Of a stretch of 64,000 nucleotides of DNA, positions 10,918 through 25,900 are shown one piece after another. The notes beneath the pieces are model-generated. The model was given only the letters and a program-made list of their open reading frames with translations. It was not told the DNA's origin and searched no databases. The position numbers were made by a program, and so were the translations under genes. This DNA is from Tubiluchus corallicola (taxonomy: Eukaryota; Priapulida; Priapulimorpha; Priapulimorphida; Tubiluchidae), in contig JAQGDQ010000013.1 in the NCBI GenBank assembly GCA_030141605.1, positions 1,309,947 through 1,373,946 of the forward strand, written 5' to 3'. Within the stretch, counting starts at the first letter, position 1. Each line of letters starts with the position of its first letter.

Positions 10918-13900
10918 TCATACTTCTATACTAGCAATACTACATCTGTGGGTTAGCAGATTTAGTCGGTTAAGTGAGTCAAAACACTTCTGTTCCAAAG
11001 TGAATATATAAAGCGACGAGTACTGTAATTCACTGGTACCACTCAACATTTGGTGCATTTTGACAAGTAACTTGGAGTGGATGTTTTGCACCTTCACAAA
11101 GTCGATAATCAAGTTTGTGACAACATGATTGCTATAACATAGAACAGTGTTATACGAATAGACACAAATATACATGGGCAAAAACAAGAGTAGCCTTCAC
11201 AAAGTCGATAATCAAGTTTGTGACAACATGATTGCTATAACATAGAACAGTGTTATACGAATAGACACAAATATACATGGGCAAAAACAAGAGTAGCCAA
11301 ACCTGTTGAACTTGTGCACGAATGAAGACGCTTCTGTGGAACTTGTAAACACAACTTGAGCAGTGAAATCAGCATAATTAAACTCCACAGACTGCAAAAC
11401 AAAAGCTCTGTTGACAGTACATCAGCAACAACAATCACACTACTATTAAATAATAATAGTTTTATGTTAATCACAGTTCCAGTGATTTACGATCATCATG
11501 AAAAGGTCACAGGTTAAGTGTACACTGACAATGCCTTGCAGCCCATGCTATTGTAATAGTAACATTTTTAACAGCTAGCTAAAACCTTACCTAGATCATT
11601 TGATCTTATTCCCAAGCAACGTTCTGCTAGTAAATCACTCTACTCACAGAGTAATGCATAATTAAGTAAAGTCTATGTAAAACAACTAAAGTGTTTGGCT
11701 TCACTGCACAGAATAGACCTTAAAATGACTTTGCCATCCATGAATCACAAACAGACGTGTTTTGTTTATTGGTAATTGGAGATAGAGCAGATCAATGTGC
11801 TGACTGGGATGGCCTGTGCATGACGGAACCACAATGTCACCACCATCCAAGGTAAGTTATTTAACTTATAAGTGTCTTTTGTTTAATAATAACTATGAAT
11901 TCCTTGTGTAATGAAAATAATGCATTAAGAAAGCTTCATTCAATGTCTATGTAAACATTTACAGTGTGAGCAGTTGAAAAGAAATAAACACCAGAGAAAA
12001 CAATACATTTTTAGACATCAAAATACATACCTCTGCAATTCCCACTTGCTGACACATATTCACAATTATATCTGCAGCATTAGTTGGTGTTAAAGTTTTT
12101 GGAATCTCACTAATGAATACTGTATTACTGCCGCTTGGCTCTACAGAATTTCCACCACTTTTCTGTAAATGATAGAATTTTACTTCAACTAGTGTGTTAG
12201 CTTTGGTAAAAACAGAACAGATAGAACAAAGTTAAAACACAATGATTTTTCTATATCACGTTGACCAATGATCTAAAGTTTAAAATGACGAACTTTTAGT
12301 AACAAAAGGATTCTGATAATTTAATATTAGCTTACAGACCAAATTATGCAAGTGATGACATGTTAATGAAGGAAATTTTCCAACATCAGGAACTTTCCAC
12401 AAGCATTCTACACGAATATAGAAAAACAAAAATTAAAATATGGTGCCACTGTTTGATATTGGCAATGAAACATAAATTTAGCAAATTTTCGGAAGGACAA
12501 AAACTGAAGTTTATTGCTAGAAAATGCACGATTTCATGATTCTATCCCAATGTCATAAGAAGAATATGTTGCTAATCATGTACAGCACATATATTGCACG
12601 TAATGCCTTTCAGAAAATCAATACTACCTGCCATTTGAGTATATGTGCATACCTGAAGGCATGTAACACGGACATACTAAGAAAATCAACCTTCAACGCC
12701 AATATATCTTTAATATAAATGGCCAATCGTAATTCCCAACTTATATAAAATATCGCTATTCCTACCGGAATTAGGACATGTCCACCATCAGAGGAAGGAG
12801 GTGGTGCCTGTCCAGGCGCAAGAATCCTCTTATGCGATTGTTTCTTTTCATTTTCTTCTGAGCTGCAACTTTCAAAATCTCTTTCTTCGGACCACAAAAC
12901 CTAGCAGTGAAAGTGTATGCACACAATGTATAGAATTAACTATGTTGTATTTGAAAAGTCATTTCAGAAAGAATACAATCCAACAGTGGTAACTAATATC
13001 TTCAATGGCCCATCACAGTTTCTAATATTGAGACAGAGTTACGTCCTTTAGTGCAGGCAGAATTCCAATAAAAAAAATCTGCCCTCAAGAGAGGTAAACG
13101 CAACAGTTAATCCAATAAAAAAAGTAAAGCCTGTTCTGCCTGTGACATGACAGCATCATCTCCACCTCTAATGAGGGATGTTACCGAAAGGAAATTTTTG
13201 TTTCGGTTTGCCGATAATGGCAGTTTCAGTTTCGACAAAATTTATTAAATTTCACGGCCGAAATTTCAGATAATGTTCGGTAAAAATTTTTACGAGGTTT
13301 TTGCAGTATTTATCTAATTTACCTTTTCTTTTCTCTTAGGTGACAAAAACCGCAAAAAACCTTGGCTAAATTAGTTCAAATAAAGCGAAAATGTCGTTTA
13401 CATAAAAGTTTCTCACGTGATTTTACCGGCAATGTGGCATAACTTCAGTGCTGATGACTGGAAGATTTAGGGTTTCCAGGGCCAATCAACCGAAATATCA
13501 AACCACCTTTAAATTTACTTAAGTAAGATTTTTATAATATGTGAAAAATAGGCAACTCTAATAGGCAACATTATTAATAAAATACAGTCATTTCCCCGTT
13601 GTCGACCGTCTCCGTACTCGTACAAATCAGTTTTCGACCAAAAAATTTGAGCTGAAATTGTCTCCGCTCTCGACCAGAATTTCAGTATTCGACCAACCGC
13701 CAAACACGTAAGGAACACATGTGCGGCGAGCCGAGTAAAGCCAAGCGTAACCGACGGCGCCCGACAGTAGTCACGCACAAGATTTGAATCGCCTACCATC
13801 GCTAAGTGCTTTCTACGCCTATTTTTCTCCACTTTTTCATGCAGGAACTATTATGTCCTTCTTTCAAAGTAATTCTATTATGTTCTTCTTATCAATTATA

Positions 13901-16900
13901 TCATATCTACATTTCTGCATTATTATATTTCGTTTAAGTAATTCTTTACATTTGGTGCTTGAGAACGGATTAGTTGCTTTTACATTATTTCTTATGAGAA
14001 TAAATTATTCGATACACAACCGAATCGGTTTTCAAACACTTTGATTAGGAATGAATTATGGTCGAAAACAGAAGTACTACTGTACTCGAAAATAACAAAA
14101 CCTGACTGTTTTGATGTCATTTTTGGTGGAACTAAAGTGGAAATTTACGGACATAATTCTTTTGCATAATTAAGTCAAATTTTAAATTACATTAGCAAGC
14201 TGATCATGACAAGAAGAACATTTTCAAAGATCCTGATTTTACAACAACAGCCATTCAAGGAGTTCTATACTTAAATTACCCTGGTGCCAACACTGAACAA
14301 AAGCTTAACAACTGTTTAAAGTTTTTATTCCCCGTGTGATGCCATTTGAACCCCATTTCGTGTTTATTGGCATCGACTGAGAGTTAAAAAACAAGTGTTA
14401 CATGTCATACAACCGGTAAGACAATAATATCAAGCGTTCTTTCACAAATTAGAAAAATGCAGGAATGAATCATAAATCAAGAACTTCCGTAGATTTCAAA
14501 TTCTTATTCATCGTGAATTAATTCTTTAGGCTGTAGCATAAGCATTCGAAAATCAAGGAAAAATAAAAAAATCAAATTTAATTTGATTACCTGTCGTTGC
14601 TGAACTACTGGGTGATTACCTAGAGTTGAACCTCGTCCTCGCCAACCTCCACGATTGAGATTTTGCTGCTGTTGTGGCTGTTCTTGTTGTCCACTGACAG
14701 GACCTGCACGAGGAAATGTCACTGAAAACTCTGGTTGATTTAATTCATTTTCCCCGTACGAAAGCAAAGATTCTTGTTTATGTGGGCCAGTTAAGACTGT
14801 TCTGCTTTGTGGTAGTTGCCTTCCTCCTTGCACTGATCGAGTTACGCCTCTTTGTAGACCTCTCCCTCTGTTGCCACGAAAAGGACGTTGTGTTGATGGC
14901 ATTCTTTGACCAACTCCTGTGTTCATCACAGGCAAACGTGGTCCAACAGGTCTGGCACCTCCTGCAATTTGTGCACCACGATTCTGCAAAGGGTTTCCAA
15001 ACCGCTGATCACTGACCACTCCAAACCGCTGATCACTGACCACTCCTAACCGCTGATCACTGGCCACTCCAAACCGCTGATCACTGTCTACTCTAAACCG
15101 AGTACCATGACCTTGTGCCATTTGCAGAGGCAAAGGAGTCATTTGACTTACCTGCTGAGAATGTACCAACGGCTCGATTTGCTTTTGTTGCACAGCTTCA
15201 GGCATTTGAGGATCAGAAAAATTTTTCTTGGTTACAATTTCGTATGTAGTTGAACCATCTGGATGTGTGGTAACCCAAGTCTAAAATATCGAACATCAGT
15301 TGTAGCTTCAAATAACTAAAAATCTTTATTGTTTTACTGCTAAAGAGGTTAGACATAGTGCAACAGTTTTACTAAAGTCACTTTGGAACAACTTCAGTAA
15401 TGACATGTTGAACACCTTAAGAAATGCTTATACTAATGGAGTTCGTAAACTATTTTAGCTTAGATTTGACTGTAGTGCATCTGCTACCTGTGGTAATCTT
15501 AGTCTGCTGTATTTCTTGCATTTGAGAAGAAAGTGCTTACACAATATAAGGCAGTGAGTTTTTAATTCCGATAACATTTTGTACTCTCTATTGTAAACTC
15601 TGATGTGTATTTTAAATCTAAATTTTTCAAATCATGGATCAATGTCTTAACTTCTTGATGACATTGTAAATTTTAATGCTTTTACTCACATTTTACATAT
15701 AGTAATTTTTAGTATTTCTAGTTTTAGTCATTTGTAAGTTTTAATTGTACGTTTTTATGACTTTTATGCTGATATCAATTAATCAATCAATCAATCAATC
15801 AATCAAAACCAATAATTTACAGCATTTATATCAAACTGCATCTTCATAAACTAGAGGCTAGCATACTTCAAAGCAACTGTAATATTTGTCTCCTTTTAAA
15901 ACACCTGCTCAAAACGAGCTGCCAAAAATCAAAAGAAACAAGCAACCTAAGTAAAAATTCAGCAAAGAAAAATGATTAGAAATAAAACTAACTTTTTTAT
16001 GTGAAAATGTCCCATCCGCTTCTTTAAACTTTTTTATGACTAACTTGCGCATCGGAGCAGGAGATGGTACTATTTTCAGCTGCTGGGCAGGCACCATGAA
16101 TGGACGAGTTGTTTCGTATACCTTTTCAAACACGACTTTTTGCTCACCCAGTGATGTTCTTTTCAAAGTTTTTTTAACTTCTACTGGTTTGTCACCTGGT
16201 TCTCCTTGTCCGATCTAAATATGGTTCAAAAGAAGTAAAAGATTTATACATGGCCGCAGTTTAAATAAGACTGAAGTAAAGAAAATGCTTGATCAATATA
16301 ATCAATTCTCAGACTGGCATAAGCAGAACAATATACAGTAAATACTCGCTTAATAACTCTGTGTTTAATGACATTTTGTTTTAACGACTCTGGTCTTTAG
16401 ACACCTTTTATTCACTTAACGACGCATATTTCATTTTATACAACGATTATTTCGGCCTTCAAAGACCTAAAATTTTATTTGCTGCATTCACCCTATTAAC
16501 AGAAATTGCGGTAATAATCTACCCTACTAACCAGTCAGGGGCCGACAGCAATGATTCATTGCTGACCACTTGCTGATTGCTTTAGCACTTGCGCGGGTAA
16601 GTAGAGATGAAATTCCTCTCATAAAAATCTCTCAAATTATATTACTGGGTTAATTATTGCTGTATTCACCTCATTTGCATTTACTTTTTGGAAAAACAAG
16701 ATTAGAAATATTCTTAGGAGTAAAAACGCACTATTTCGTATAACAACGTTTTCCTGAATGACGTGTTTTGCTGGAATGCATTAGCGTGGTTAAGCGAGGA
16801 CTTACAGTAATAGATAATTAGTACAACTTTTAAAACACAATTTACAGTTACTGCTGACAGCTGAAGAACGGGTAAGTTATGTTTAAAAGGAAAACAGTTT

Positions 16901-19900
16901 AGATCATTTTTATTAATGTGCAATCTATATGTTTTGCAGCACTCTCTCACTCCCGCCCTCTCTTCGTCTCACTCTTTCTCTCCCCTTCCCCTCCACCAAA
17001 TTCATCAATAGTTACAGACACACAAATCTAAATTACTGACCTCAGTCTCTTTCTTGCATGTAGCTCCTGCTTGCTGCTGTTTAATGCTTTCCATTCTCGA
17101 TTTTGCAGCCTCCTGACGCCGCCTTTCTTTTCTTATCTGAACCATCTTCCGTTGCAATGCCTGAGCCTTCAATTTCAGTTTGTATTCTTTCATTTCCTCG
17201 TCGTCATCGTCGCCATCATCATCAGCATCTTCTTCCTAACAAATATTCATATTTTATGATTCATTATTAAAAGGCACAAATTTGTAAAGGTTGACACAGG
17301 ACACATCAGGCAAGACAAGAAATCATTTACTTACTATTGCTCATTTAACAGACACAAGTGGCTTTTTAGTGACTTACATCTTCTACACAATGTAAGTGTA
17401 ATTAAATAGATAAATAAATAACTGCAAACAGACTAAGACGTAACACACTGTTTTGGAAATAAGCACGTGGTGCCTCCTTGTGTTTGTTTTTTGCAAAAAT
17501 TAGGCTGTTGATTGACACATGAGCCATTTTGGACAACAAAAAATCTTTAATTGTATCTACAAGACTGTGGGACTATATTTAGCACATGTCGCGCACACAC
17601 ACACAAATAACGAACAATGAGTAGAGCATGTGCCGTAACGTTGGCAAACGCAGGTCTTGAAACTAGGACTATGACTACTTGCCTGGACTTTACAGCTTAG
17701 ACCACTTACCTATGAGCACAGCAAATGTTTAAAATTGCAGAAAAAACATGTCATTAAGCGCATTTCATGCTGGTCGCACTAAACTGAAACTTTTAACTGC
17801 TTCAGAACTGTAAGCATTTGCTGCATTTTGCATGGGTTCATGAAAAACTGCTCTCACTAAGCAGCGATTATGTTATATTAGGTAATTTTTGAAGGTTTCT
17901 ACTCTTCATGCATGGATTTTCATGCCAAATTATATATGAATTGCATTTGCTTACATTAGACAAATTAAAAATCGATTTTGGATGAATATATTTAAAGCTT
18001 TTAGTAATTGAAGTGTTTGCACATAACAATATTCAGTATCACTTGTGTGAAATCGGCTAATGCAGAAAATTTTAACTATCCAGACACAACACTCTAATAC
18101 ACTTTGGTCACAAAATCTACTCTGTTTTTAAAGAGAAATTACTGTTAAAAGATGAAACGACCTTAATTTGTCCTTGACTGATCGGTTGGTATTTCCAAGA
18201 ACTCTGCGCAGCAGCCAGTTCTTTTGGGCTGTAGCAACCAGGCTATCAATAAAATAGTGTGTACGACCACGCAAGTGTACACACTCAATAGGCTAAGTTG
18301 GAGTGCGTCAAGAGAGCATGTTTTTCTTAATTTTACCCAATTAAATCACTTATAAACGTTTAAACAAACAGCATGTTTAGATAGCTTAATAGAACAGTTC
18401 CTAATATATAAACATTTAGTTATGTCTGCGCTCATACAGTAGTAGAAAGATCGTAAGTCGTATAAGACCTATTTCGGATGGTACTGCCCTGAAGCACGTA
18501 AGAGTCAAAACTTTCAACAACAACTTGTAAATTAAAATAGATCATGCTTACTGCTTCTGGCTGGCGTTCTTTTTTCACAGGTAAACGAATGTCTAGAGAA
18601 GGTTCGCTGGTGTTAATCACCCTCAAAGTTTGATTTGCAGATGTAACAGTTCGTCTCTGATCGAACTTTTTCCATTTTTGTTGCTGAATTTTTTGCAACG
18701 TCTTAGCTCTATACATAAGGTTCTTATTCTGATTCCTGAAACATTAAAAATATTTTTGCAACTTCTAAAATGCCTTATTCGTTGTTGTGTGTGCAATGCT
18801 ATCAATTTATGCAAAAGAATTTTCTCTACAACTTCTTATATGTTAAGTGCTATAAATAAACAGAACCATACAAAGACAAGTGCTCAAACAGTAACTAGTT
18901 ATGTTATCAGTTCAGAAATTTTCATGCCAATAAAAGTACAAACAATTTTGTTCTTATGATGTAAAAAAAGATTATTTAATTTGTTGTGTTGTGTACAGCA
19001 TAAATTGCTGTGGTTGGAAAACGAATAAAGATTAAAGATACAAAATTTGTCTATTTGAAAACCAGGTAAGGCCAAAATTCCATTCCTTCTGGGAGCTTTT
19101 CAAAAGACTCATTAGATTTGTCATAGCAACATTAAAAGATATAAAATTTACATAAAATCACACAGCTGCTGGTACTGTTTTAAACGTCTCACTATCTTTG
19201 TAACAACGTTGTCGTTCCTGTTCAAGATAAGTTTGTTTCTAGAAAAAGTAACTGACCTTTGAGACAGAGGAACTTGTCGCAAATGTTGCACATTTTCTAT
19301 CTTTTGTAACTGCTGTGCCTGTTGTTTCTGCCTTTGTTGTTGCTGCTGTTGATGTTGTTGTTGTTGCTGTAATCGTTGCTGCCGTGGAGAATACTGTTTT
19401 TGGAATTGCTGAGCTTCAGCCGGTGATATCAGATATTTTCTAGGTGGTAAGGCTTGGTGTGGTGCGAATGACTGCTGATACTGACCTGGCTGTACAAACC
19501 TAGGGGAGCGTAATTTTACTGTTCATTTGTTTTGACAAGGTACAAGAAAGTATGCAGGGTTCCCACAAAATTTTAGAATAAATTTCCCTGATTTTTCCAT
19601 GACTTTTCCCTGACCAAATATTGATTTTCCATGATGTAGATCAGCAGAAATCGCATTACCAGTATACATATTCAAACATTTTTGTGTATGGACGTTCATA
19701 CATATACTGGTATAAATGTGTAGGGGTCAATCAATACTTTTGGAACAGAAATCGAAACTGGGAGCCTGCCATAGCAAAATTTTACTTGAAAGACATGTTT
19801 GGAAAAATATCGGTTCACGGTGATTATTTTTGCAACCCTTTCCAATTTCCCCGACTTTTTGCCCCATTTTCATCATTTTTCCTGACTTTTTGCCAAATTA

Positions 19901-22900
19901 TCTTTTGCTCTGACTTATCCATGACTTCTCAGGACAGCATGTGTTTTCAAGGATTTTTCAGGATTTTCCCTGACCGTGGGAACCCTGAAAAGGTGTCAGT
20001 AGGGAAAGAGGAAAAATTTTTTTGAATGATTAAAGTTGAATCGTGTAAAATCAGTTGAAATCAAAATTATACTTTTTCTCCACCAGTACAATGAGCATTA
20101 CACAAAATGGCCACCCTGACCCAGAGTTAGCTGTGGAAAAACATGGCTACGTCTTGTATTCGCCAAAAGAGCGACATTATAATAATTATTGTTTTACGTT
20201 TTAAATTAAGGAACTAATTTATCACATAATACGGGTCAAGTAAGTATATGAACATACAAACAAAATATTACAAAATTCCCGGCCGGTGTGTGATAAAAAA
20301 AATCACCCGGGCGATTAGATGAAAACAAAAGTATTTTTATTGTGAGCCTTATTAGTGTGAATCCAACAAAAGAGATGAAACTATTCAACTTACCTAAATT
20401 CTTTGTTTGGTTGCACGTGGTGGGACCTGCTAGGTTCCATATCATTCTGTGGCAGCCTATTGATGGGCGGGGGTGGAAAGCGAGGGGGTGCAATGCTCAT
20501 TAACGGTCGTGCATGTGCTGGATTAGGTGGGGTATACAGCGACGTCGTTTGAATATCTGACTGATGTTGTGTGGGAGGATACATTGCAGCTGATGAAACT
20601 GTGCAGGATGGTCTACTGAATGAACCTACGAGTAAAAACAACAAAGATTATTCAATGTAAATATGCAAAATAAAACAAAAAAATTGAACAAGCCTTTTCA
20701 CAGTTTTATTATGCGCACGTGCGGCTGTTGTACATCAAAGGTTAAGCGTACCCGAGGACCGCGTCTCAACTACAACCGCCACGTGACGGATGGGTAAAGG
20801 AAAGCCGTCTGCCGCGTCAATTTAGTGCCTTCAAATGTTTTACGTGGACTTTACTTAATTATGCATTAGTGTGTGCATACAGTGACTTACTTGCAGAATT
20901 GTGCTTGGGAACAAAAAAATGAACTAGGTAAAGGGTCTAACTAGCTGTTAAAACTGTTACTATTACAAAAGCATGGGTTGCGAAGCATTGTCAAGTGTAC
21001 ACAAATGTGTTGTCTGGTTAACCTTTGACCTTTTCACGATCATCAACAATCGCTAAAACTGCGAAAAGGCTTATTGTAGATGAATAGTTACGAAATATGA
21101 ACTCATTAAAAGTATAGCATGCAACAACAAACAGTTCATAGAGCAACAAAATGTAAACATAATGGCGCGTTCAGACTGGAGAGTTTTGCACTAGAGAGCA
21201 AATATGAGCAAAATCTTGTGAGTGATTTTGCAGCAGCATTCAAACTAAAGAGCAACTATTCTCGGCAAGTTGCAGAGATTTTACATAAGATACCATTCTA
21301 GGAAATTGAGTTTTTGCAACGAATAAAGTCTGTTGCTTGCCTTTATTTGTTGCAAGAAGTGTCAAAAGCTGCTGACAGTAAACTCATGGAGATGTACAAA
21401 TTAAACAGCAAATAGACTCACAAGTGTCAGAAAGTAGATAATTTCTTCAAAACAGTAATTCACGAAACAGTTTAGATCAACAAGTTTGCTGCAAGACAGA
21501 AAACTCTCCAGTTTAAACAAGGCTTAATGCCTCGCATTTGTTGCCATTCACTAATATTGCATTTTGGCAACTATTTCAAGTATTGTGATACTCACGAGAT
21601 GCAATACATATTAGAGAAATGAGTTTTACAGTTATCAAAGCAAATCAGTACACAAACTTTTGTGGTGCTATTGAACTTCACCAACATTGCGTTGCATATA
21701 CAAATATTGATGTTAGTATGTTCTTTCACTGCAATGCGTGAAGTTGAAAACAAAATCTGAAAAGAGTGAAAATCTCACCCATATAACTTTCATGTCCGAC
21801 GTTGGCAGGTCCGAATCTTTGGCTGGCAGCACCTGCTCCGGGAGCACCCACAAATGTAGGTGGCGCTGGCTGATGCAGCTGCTGCAACTGTTGCACCCCC
21901 TGATGCAAAAAATTCCTTACCTGTTGCTGCTGTAGTAAATTAACCTGCAAAAATATAATTGTTAAACAACACTGATTAAATTCTTTAAATTTGCTCAAAT
22001 TTTGCATTTGAAAAATAGCAGGTAACTGATAAAGATTAGGAAAGATGTCCAGCAAGCTTATAATACTTTCCTTACATTAACTTCAAGTTAGGTGAAAACT
22101 TTTACACTATTTACAATAAACAAAAGACTATCTACTAGCCCAATATAACGAAAGCTGTATCACAGTACATAATTACAGATAAATGGTCTTGTTTTGCTAC
22201 TAATCACATTCAAAGTAGAAACATTTTGATTATTTTTCAAAATAATAGCATTTTTTCTCAACATTAATCCTACACTATCAAAATAAATATTGTTGGATCT
22301 CACAGTGTGACAGACGGCAAAGGGGAGCAGATCTGTTGGCAACACTTTTTACCAATGATTATATTTTTCAGATTACTGCAGTACAAAAAAATTTTGCAGC
22401 AATTTTTTTTGTTCAACAACAGATTTCTACACAGATGTTAAAGAACCAAACTATATGAAATTTTAGAATTTTACAATCTGTAAGGTGTTCAAACAGTATT
22501 AAAACAGCCTCGAGTGCATTATAGACAACACAACTTTAAATTCGCAGACTATACACAGAGTGATAAACTGCCAGTCCACAATGGCAAGTATAAACAATGG
22601 CTGCATTAAGCACAAAACAATTTTAGAATCATAAGCTAAATTTGCAAGTGTTTCCAAAACAATTCAAGTTTTGAAGTGTTTCAATAGTAGCTAGTATTTC
22701 GGACGACAGTAAAATTCACTGTTCAAAATATAAATTTTGTCAAAAAACATCAATGTTAACAGAAAACGTTATTACTGCGTATGCAGAACACACTTTCACT
22801 AAAGTTAGAAAAGATAGGTGGAATTCTATTGTAGAAATCTATTCCGAAATTTCTTATCAGTGGTTTTGTTATTTTTAACTCAAGCTAGATCTGTTTGTAA

Positions 22901-25900
22901 TGTTTATAATTTCACATGGTCAAAATTTGTTCTGCAATATTTGTCAATGAATTGGAGACCAAACTGCCAAAAATGTACATAGGTGTGTGCAGTTGAATTT
23001 CAAACTAGGAAAAATCATCATCAGTTTTCTCTTTTGTTCACTTGTGACAAATATACGAATACCTGAGCAAGAAGATCCTGATTAGTGAAGCTTACTCCTC
23101 GCAGACCGCCTTCTTGATCCGGCATATGTCGCAAAAGTGGCGGCTTAGCTAAGGCAAATAAAAACTAAATTTTAAACAAAGTTTTGACAGCTTACCATAG
23201 ACTTTCTAACTACTGCAGTGAAAGAGCCACAATGATACTTCATAGTATAATGAAATGTCAATGACTGAAATTCATAAAAATTCATATGTTTAAAAGACAC
23301 ATAATTCAATACTGCAAAAGAGGTAACAACATCAACGACATCACTATTTACTACTAATTTTTCTACGCAAGTGAAGTTAAAGGGCTCTACAAAATGCTAA
23401 GTAAGGTATAGTGATTTCAATCTCTTTGTGTCAACTGATATTTTTTAGTTTAATTTTTATTGCATTTCAACTTCTCTGACAATGGTAAAAATAAGTAGTC
23501 AGTGTGTGCTTAGTCACAAATATTAAGCGATGCTTAGGTGGTCAGTAAGGAAATGTGTGCCAGTGACAAAAGCTGCATTTGGGTTGATTCTTCATAACGG
23601 CATAGCATAAGCATAATGCCATAAGCATTTGCTATGCCATTGCAGCATAGTAAGACTTGCCGTTGAGTCGTGGCTAATTTATATATGAAACACACACTTA
23701 TAAAATCGTAAATTCACTGTAGACGTTTTCCATATTAGCAAAGCGCACCTGCAGATGTTCCCTGGTCAACGTGCCGACTTTTGATAAAATTTGGATTTAT
23801 GAAAACAGTTCCTCGCGGTTCCACTGGATTAGGGAGCAAAGGCTCTCCTTTCCTCATCGAGCCAAAATGAGTTTGCAACTGCTGTTGAAAATGTAGTTTC
23901 TCTTCATTAGTAACAGTTGATCGTGGATGAAAATGTTGCTGTTGTTGTTGTTGCAGTGGTAGTTGCATCGGATATTGTAGCGGCTGTCTCGGGTAATTCT
24001 GGAAGGGTCTCCTACCACCACGACTGTAAGACGATTGATTTCTAGCATTCCTTCTTGCATTTCTATAATTTCCAAAAGCCTTTCGGCCTTCTGCAAAAGC
24101 TTTTTTATTCATTTCAGTTTTAGGAACATCAACTTTATCCAGCGAGTCTGGAATGCTTCTAACGACGTTGCTCGAAGATGAAACGTCCTTTCTTTCAGAT
24201 CGAAAACGATCTCTCGAGTGTCGTTCTTCCTCTTCGTCATCATCTTCATCCTCCATTTCTTCTTCATCGCCACCTTCTCCCTATGGTGCAAAACACACTT
24301 CACTTCAGTAACTCAGTTTAATCATTTACATGAATTTTAGTGTAAGAATAAATGGCACATATCTTCAGAAAACCGCTGAAGATAAACACTATAAACATAA
24401 AATTTACATATTTAAAAAAGAGCTTATGTCATATTGAGGCATAAAAATTATTTAAGATATCAACAAAATTTAAATGTACACTCATCATTACGTTTGCTAA
24501 ATGACTAACACTGCCAAATTACACAATTTCTTAAAAAAACAAAAAAATTATACTACCTCATCTTGACTAATTTGAATATCTTGCTGCTCATGCAACTGCA
24601 CATTATATGCTTGGCTTTCTCTGTCTGGGATTTCTAAAATAAATATTTAGCGTTATTGAACTTATCACTGACCAAACACATTTTAAATCCACACTGTAAT
24701 CTTACTATGTGCAGAGTCACGGTACTAGCAGAGCAGTGCAAAACATAAATTTAAAAAGTTCAACCATTTTTATGAACGAATGTCAGTTGAGAAATTAAAG
24801 CAAGGGTTGTTAAATGCAGATTAGTTTTTACAGAACTGCAGACTATTACATAATATTATTACAGTGGCCGCCGCTTATTGTGGACACCTCGGGCCAGCAG
24901 TGTATGTCCATATTAAGCGGCTGTCCATATTAAGCGAAGTGACCCATGAAGACCCTTCCCCTTCATTAAAAAAGGCAAAAAACTGTCTGTATCAACTCGT
25001 CTCCTGTTTTATTGAAAAAAAGAAGTCAGACGAGTTTGTTTGGCAGGAAACTTTTCTCTCAACCTTGAACGGAAGGAAGTTATCACAGTTTCGAAGCTCT
25101 CAATGTTGAGACCGTTCTGCCTGTGGCTTCGCTCCAGCACCTCAAGGGCGGCCCTCATTTCTTTCGACGAGACAACAGGCTTCGCTTCTTCCTCATCGTC
25201 GTCTTCTTCGGAATCTTCAACTTCGGTTTTTGCTGCAGCAACGCGTTGCGCCAGGTCATGCGTCATCTCTTCACTCGTCCTCTCTTCAGCAATTTCTGCG
25301 TCGTCGTCGACTGCCACCCAACCTTCACGGGCCACGGCAAACGGCGAACTGACTGGATGCAATGACTCACACAGGCAGCAGAGCGGGAAGCTCTTTTCAA
25401 TCACGCGCGCAGGCCGTGGTTGGCACGGCTGGTTCACGTGCCAAGAATGTTCGCTGTCCATATTAACCGGCGGATTTTATTAGGGGAAAATTCCGTCCCT
25501 CGCGAGTTGTCCACAATAACCGGCTGTCCACAATAACCGTGTCCATAATAAGCGGCGGCCACTGTATATTATATTATCAGACACGATACACATCACACTT
25601 AACTTTTCAGATATAACACACCTAAATTTAATGTGCGAGATGATAACTAAAGCTATAAGTGCCACTTTGCCGCCTTGTACTCACTGGTTCACTAATACTT
25701 GCTTGGCACATAGCTCCACAAGACTCAATTCACTAACTATACCTAACCGCTCTGTAGTTAGTACAAATAATAGTAATGTCTGTATGTAGTGGGGCTGTGC
25801 CTACTAGTAACTTGGTGTAAATGCTATTCCAATATAAAAAGCAACTCAAAATTAATGTAACATCAGAGTTGTTATTGTTGTTGGCATCCTTCAGTCTCGG

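Noticed and set aside
14716-15015. 99-codon plus-strand ORF
   Set aside because: It lies antisense within the large RBM33 exon, which is supported by phase, splice sites and homology.
23580-23650. Palindromic gcataagcataatgccataagc stretch, considered as a hairpin RNA
   Set aside because: Imperfect and short, with low-complexity gcat repeats; nothing supports an RNA gene.
25040-25483. Ser-rich 147-codon ORF on the plus strand
   Set aside because: It is antisense to the acidic transposase C-terminal frame of the Tigger-type element.
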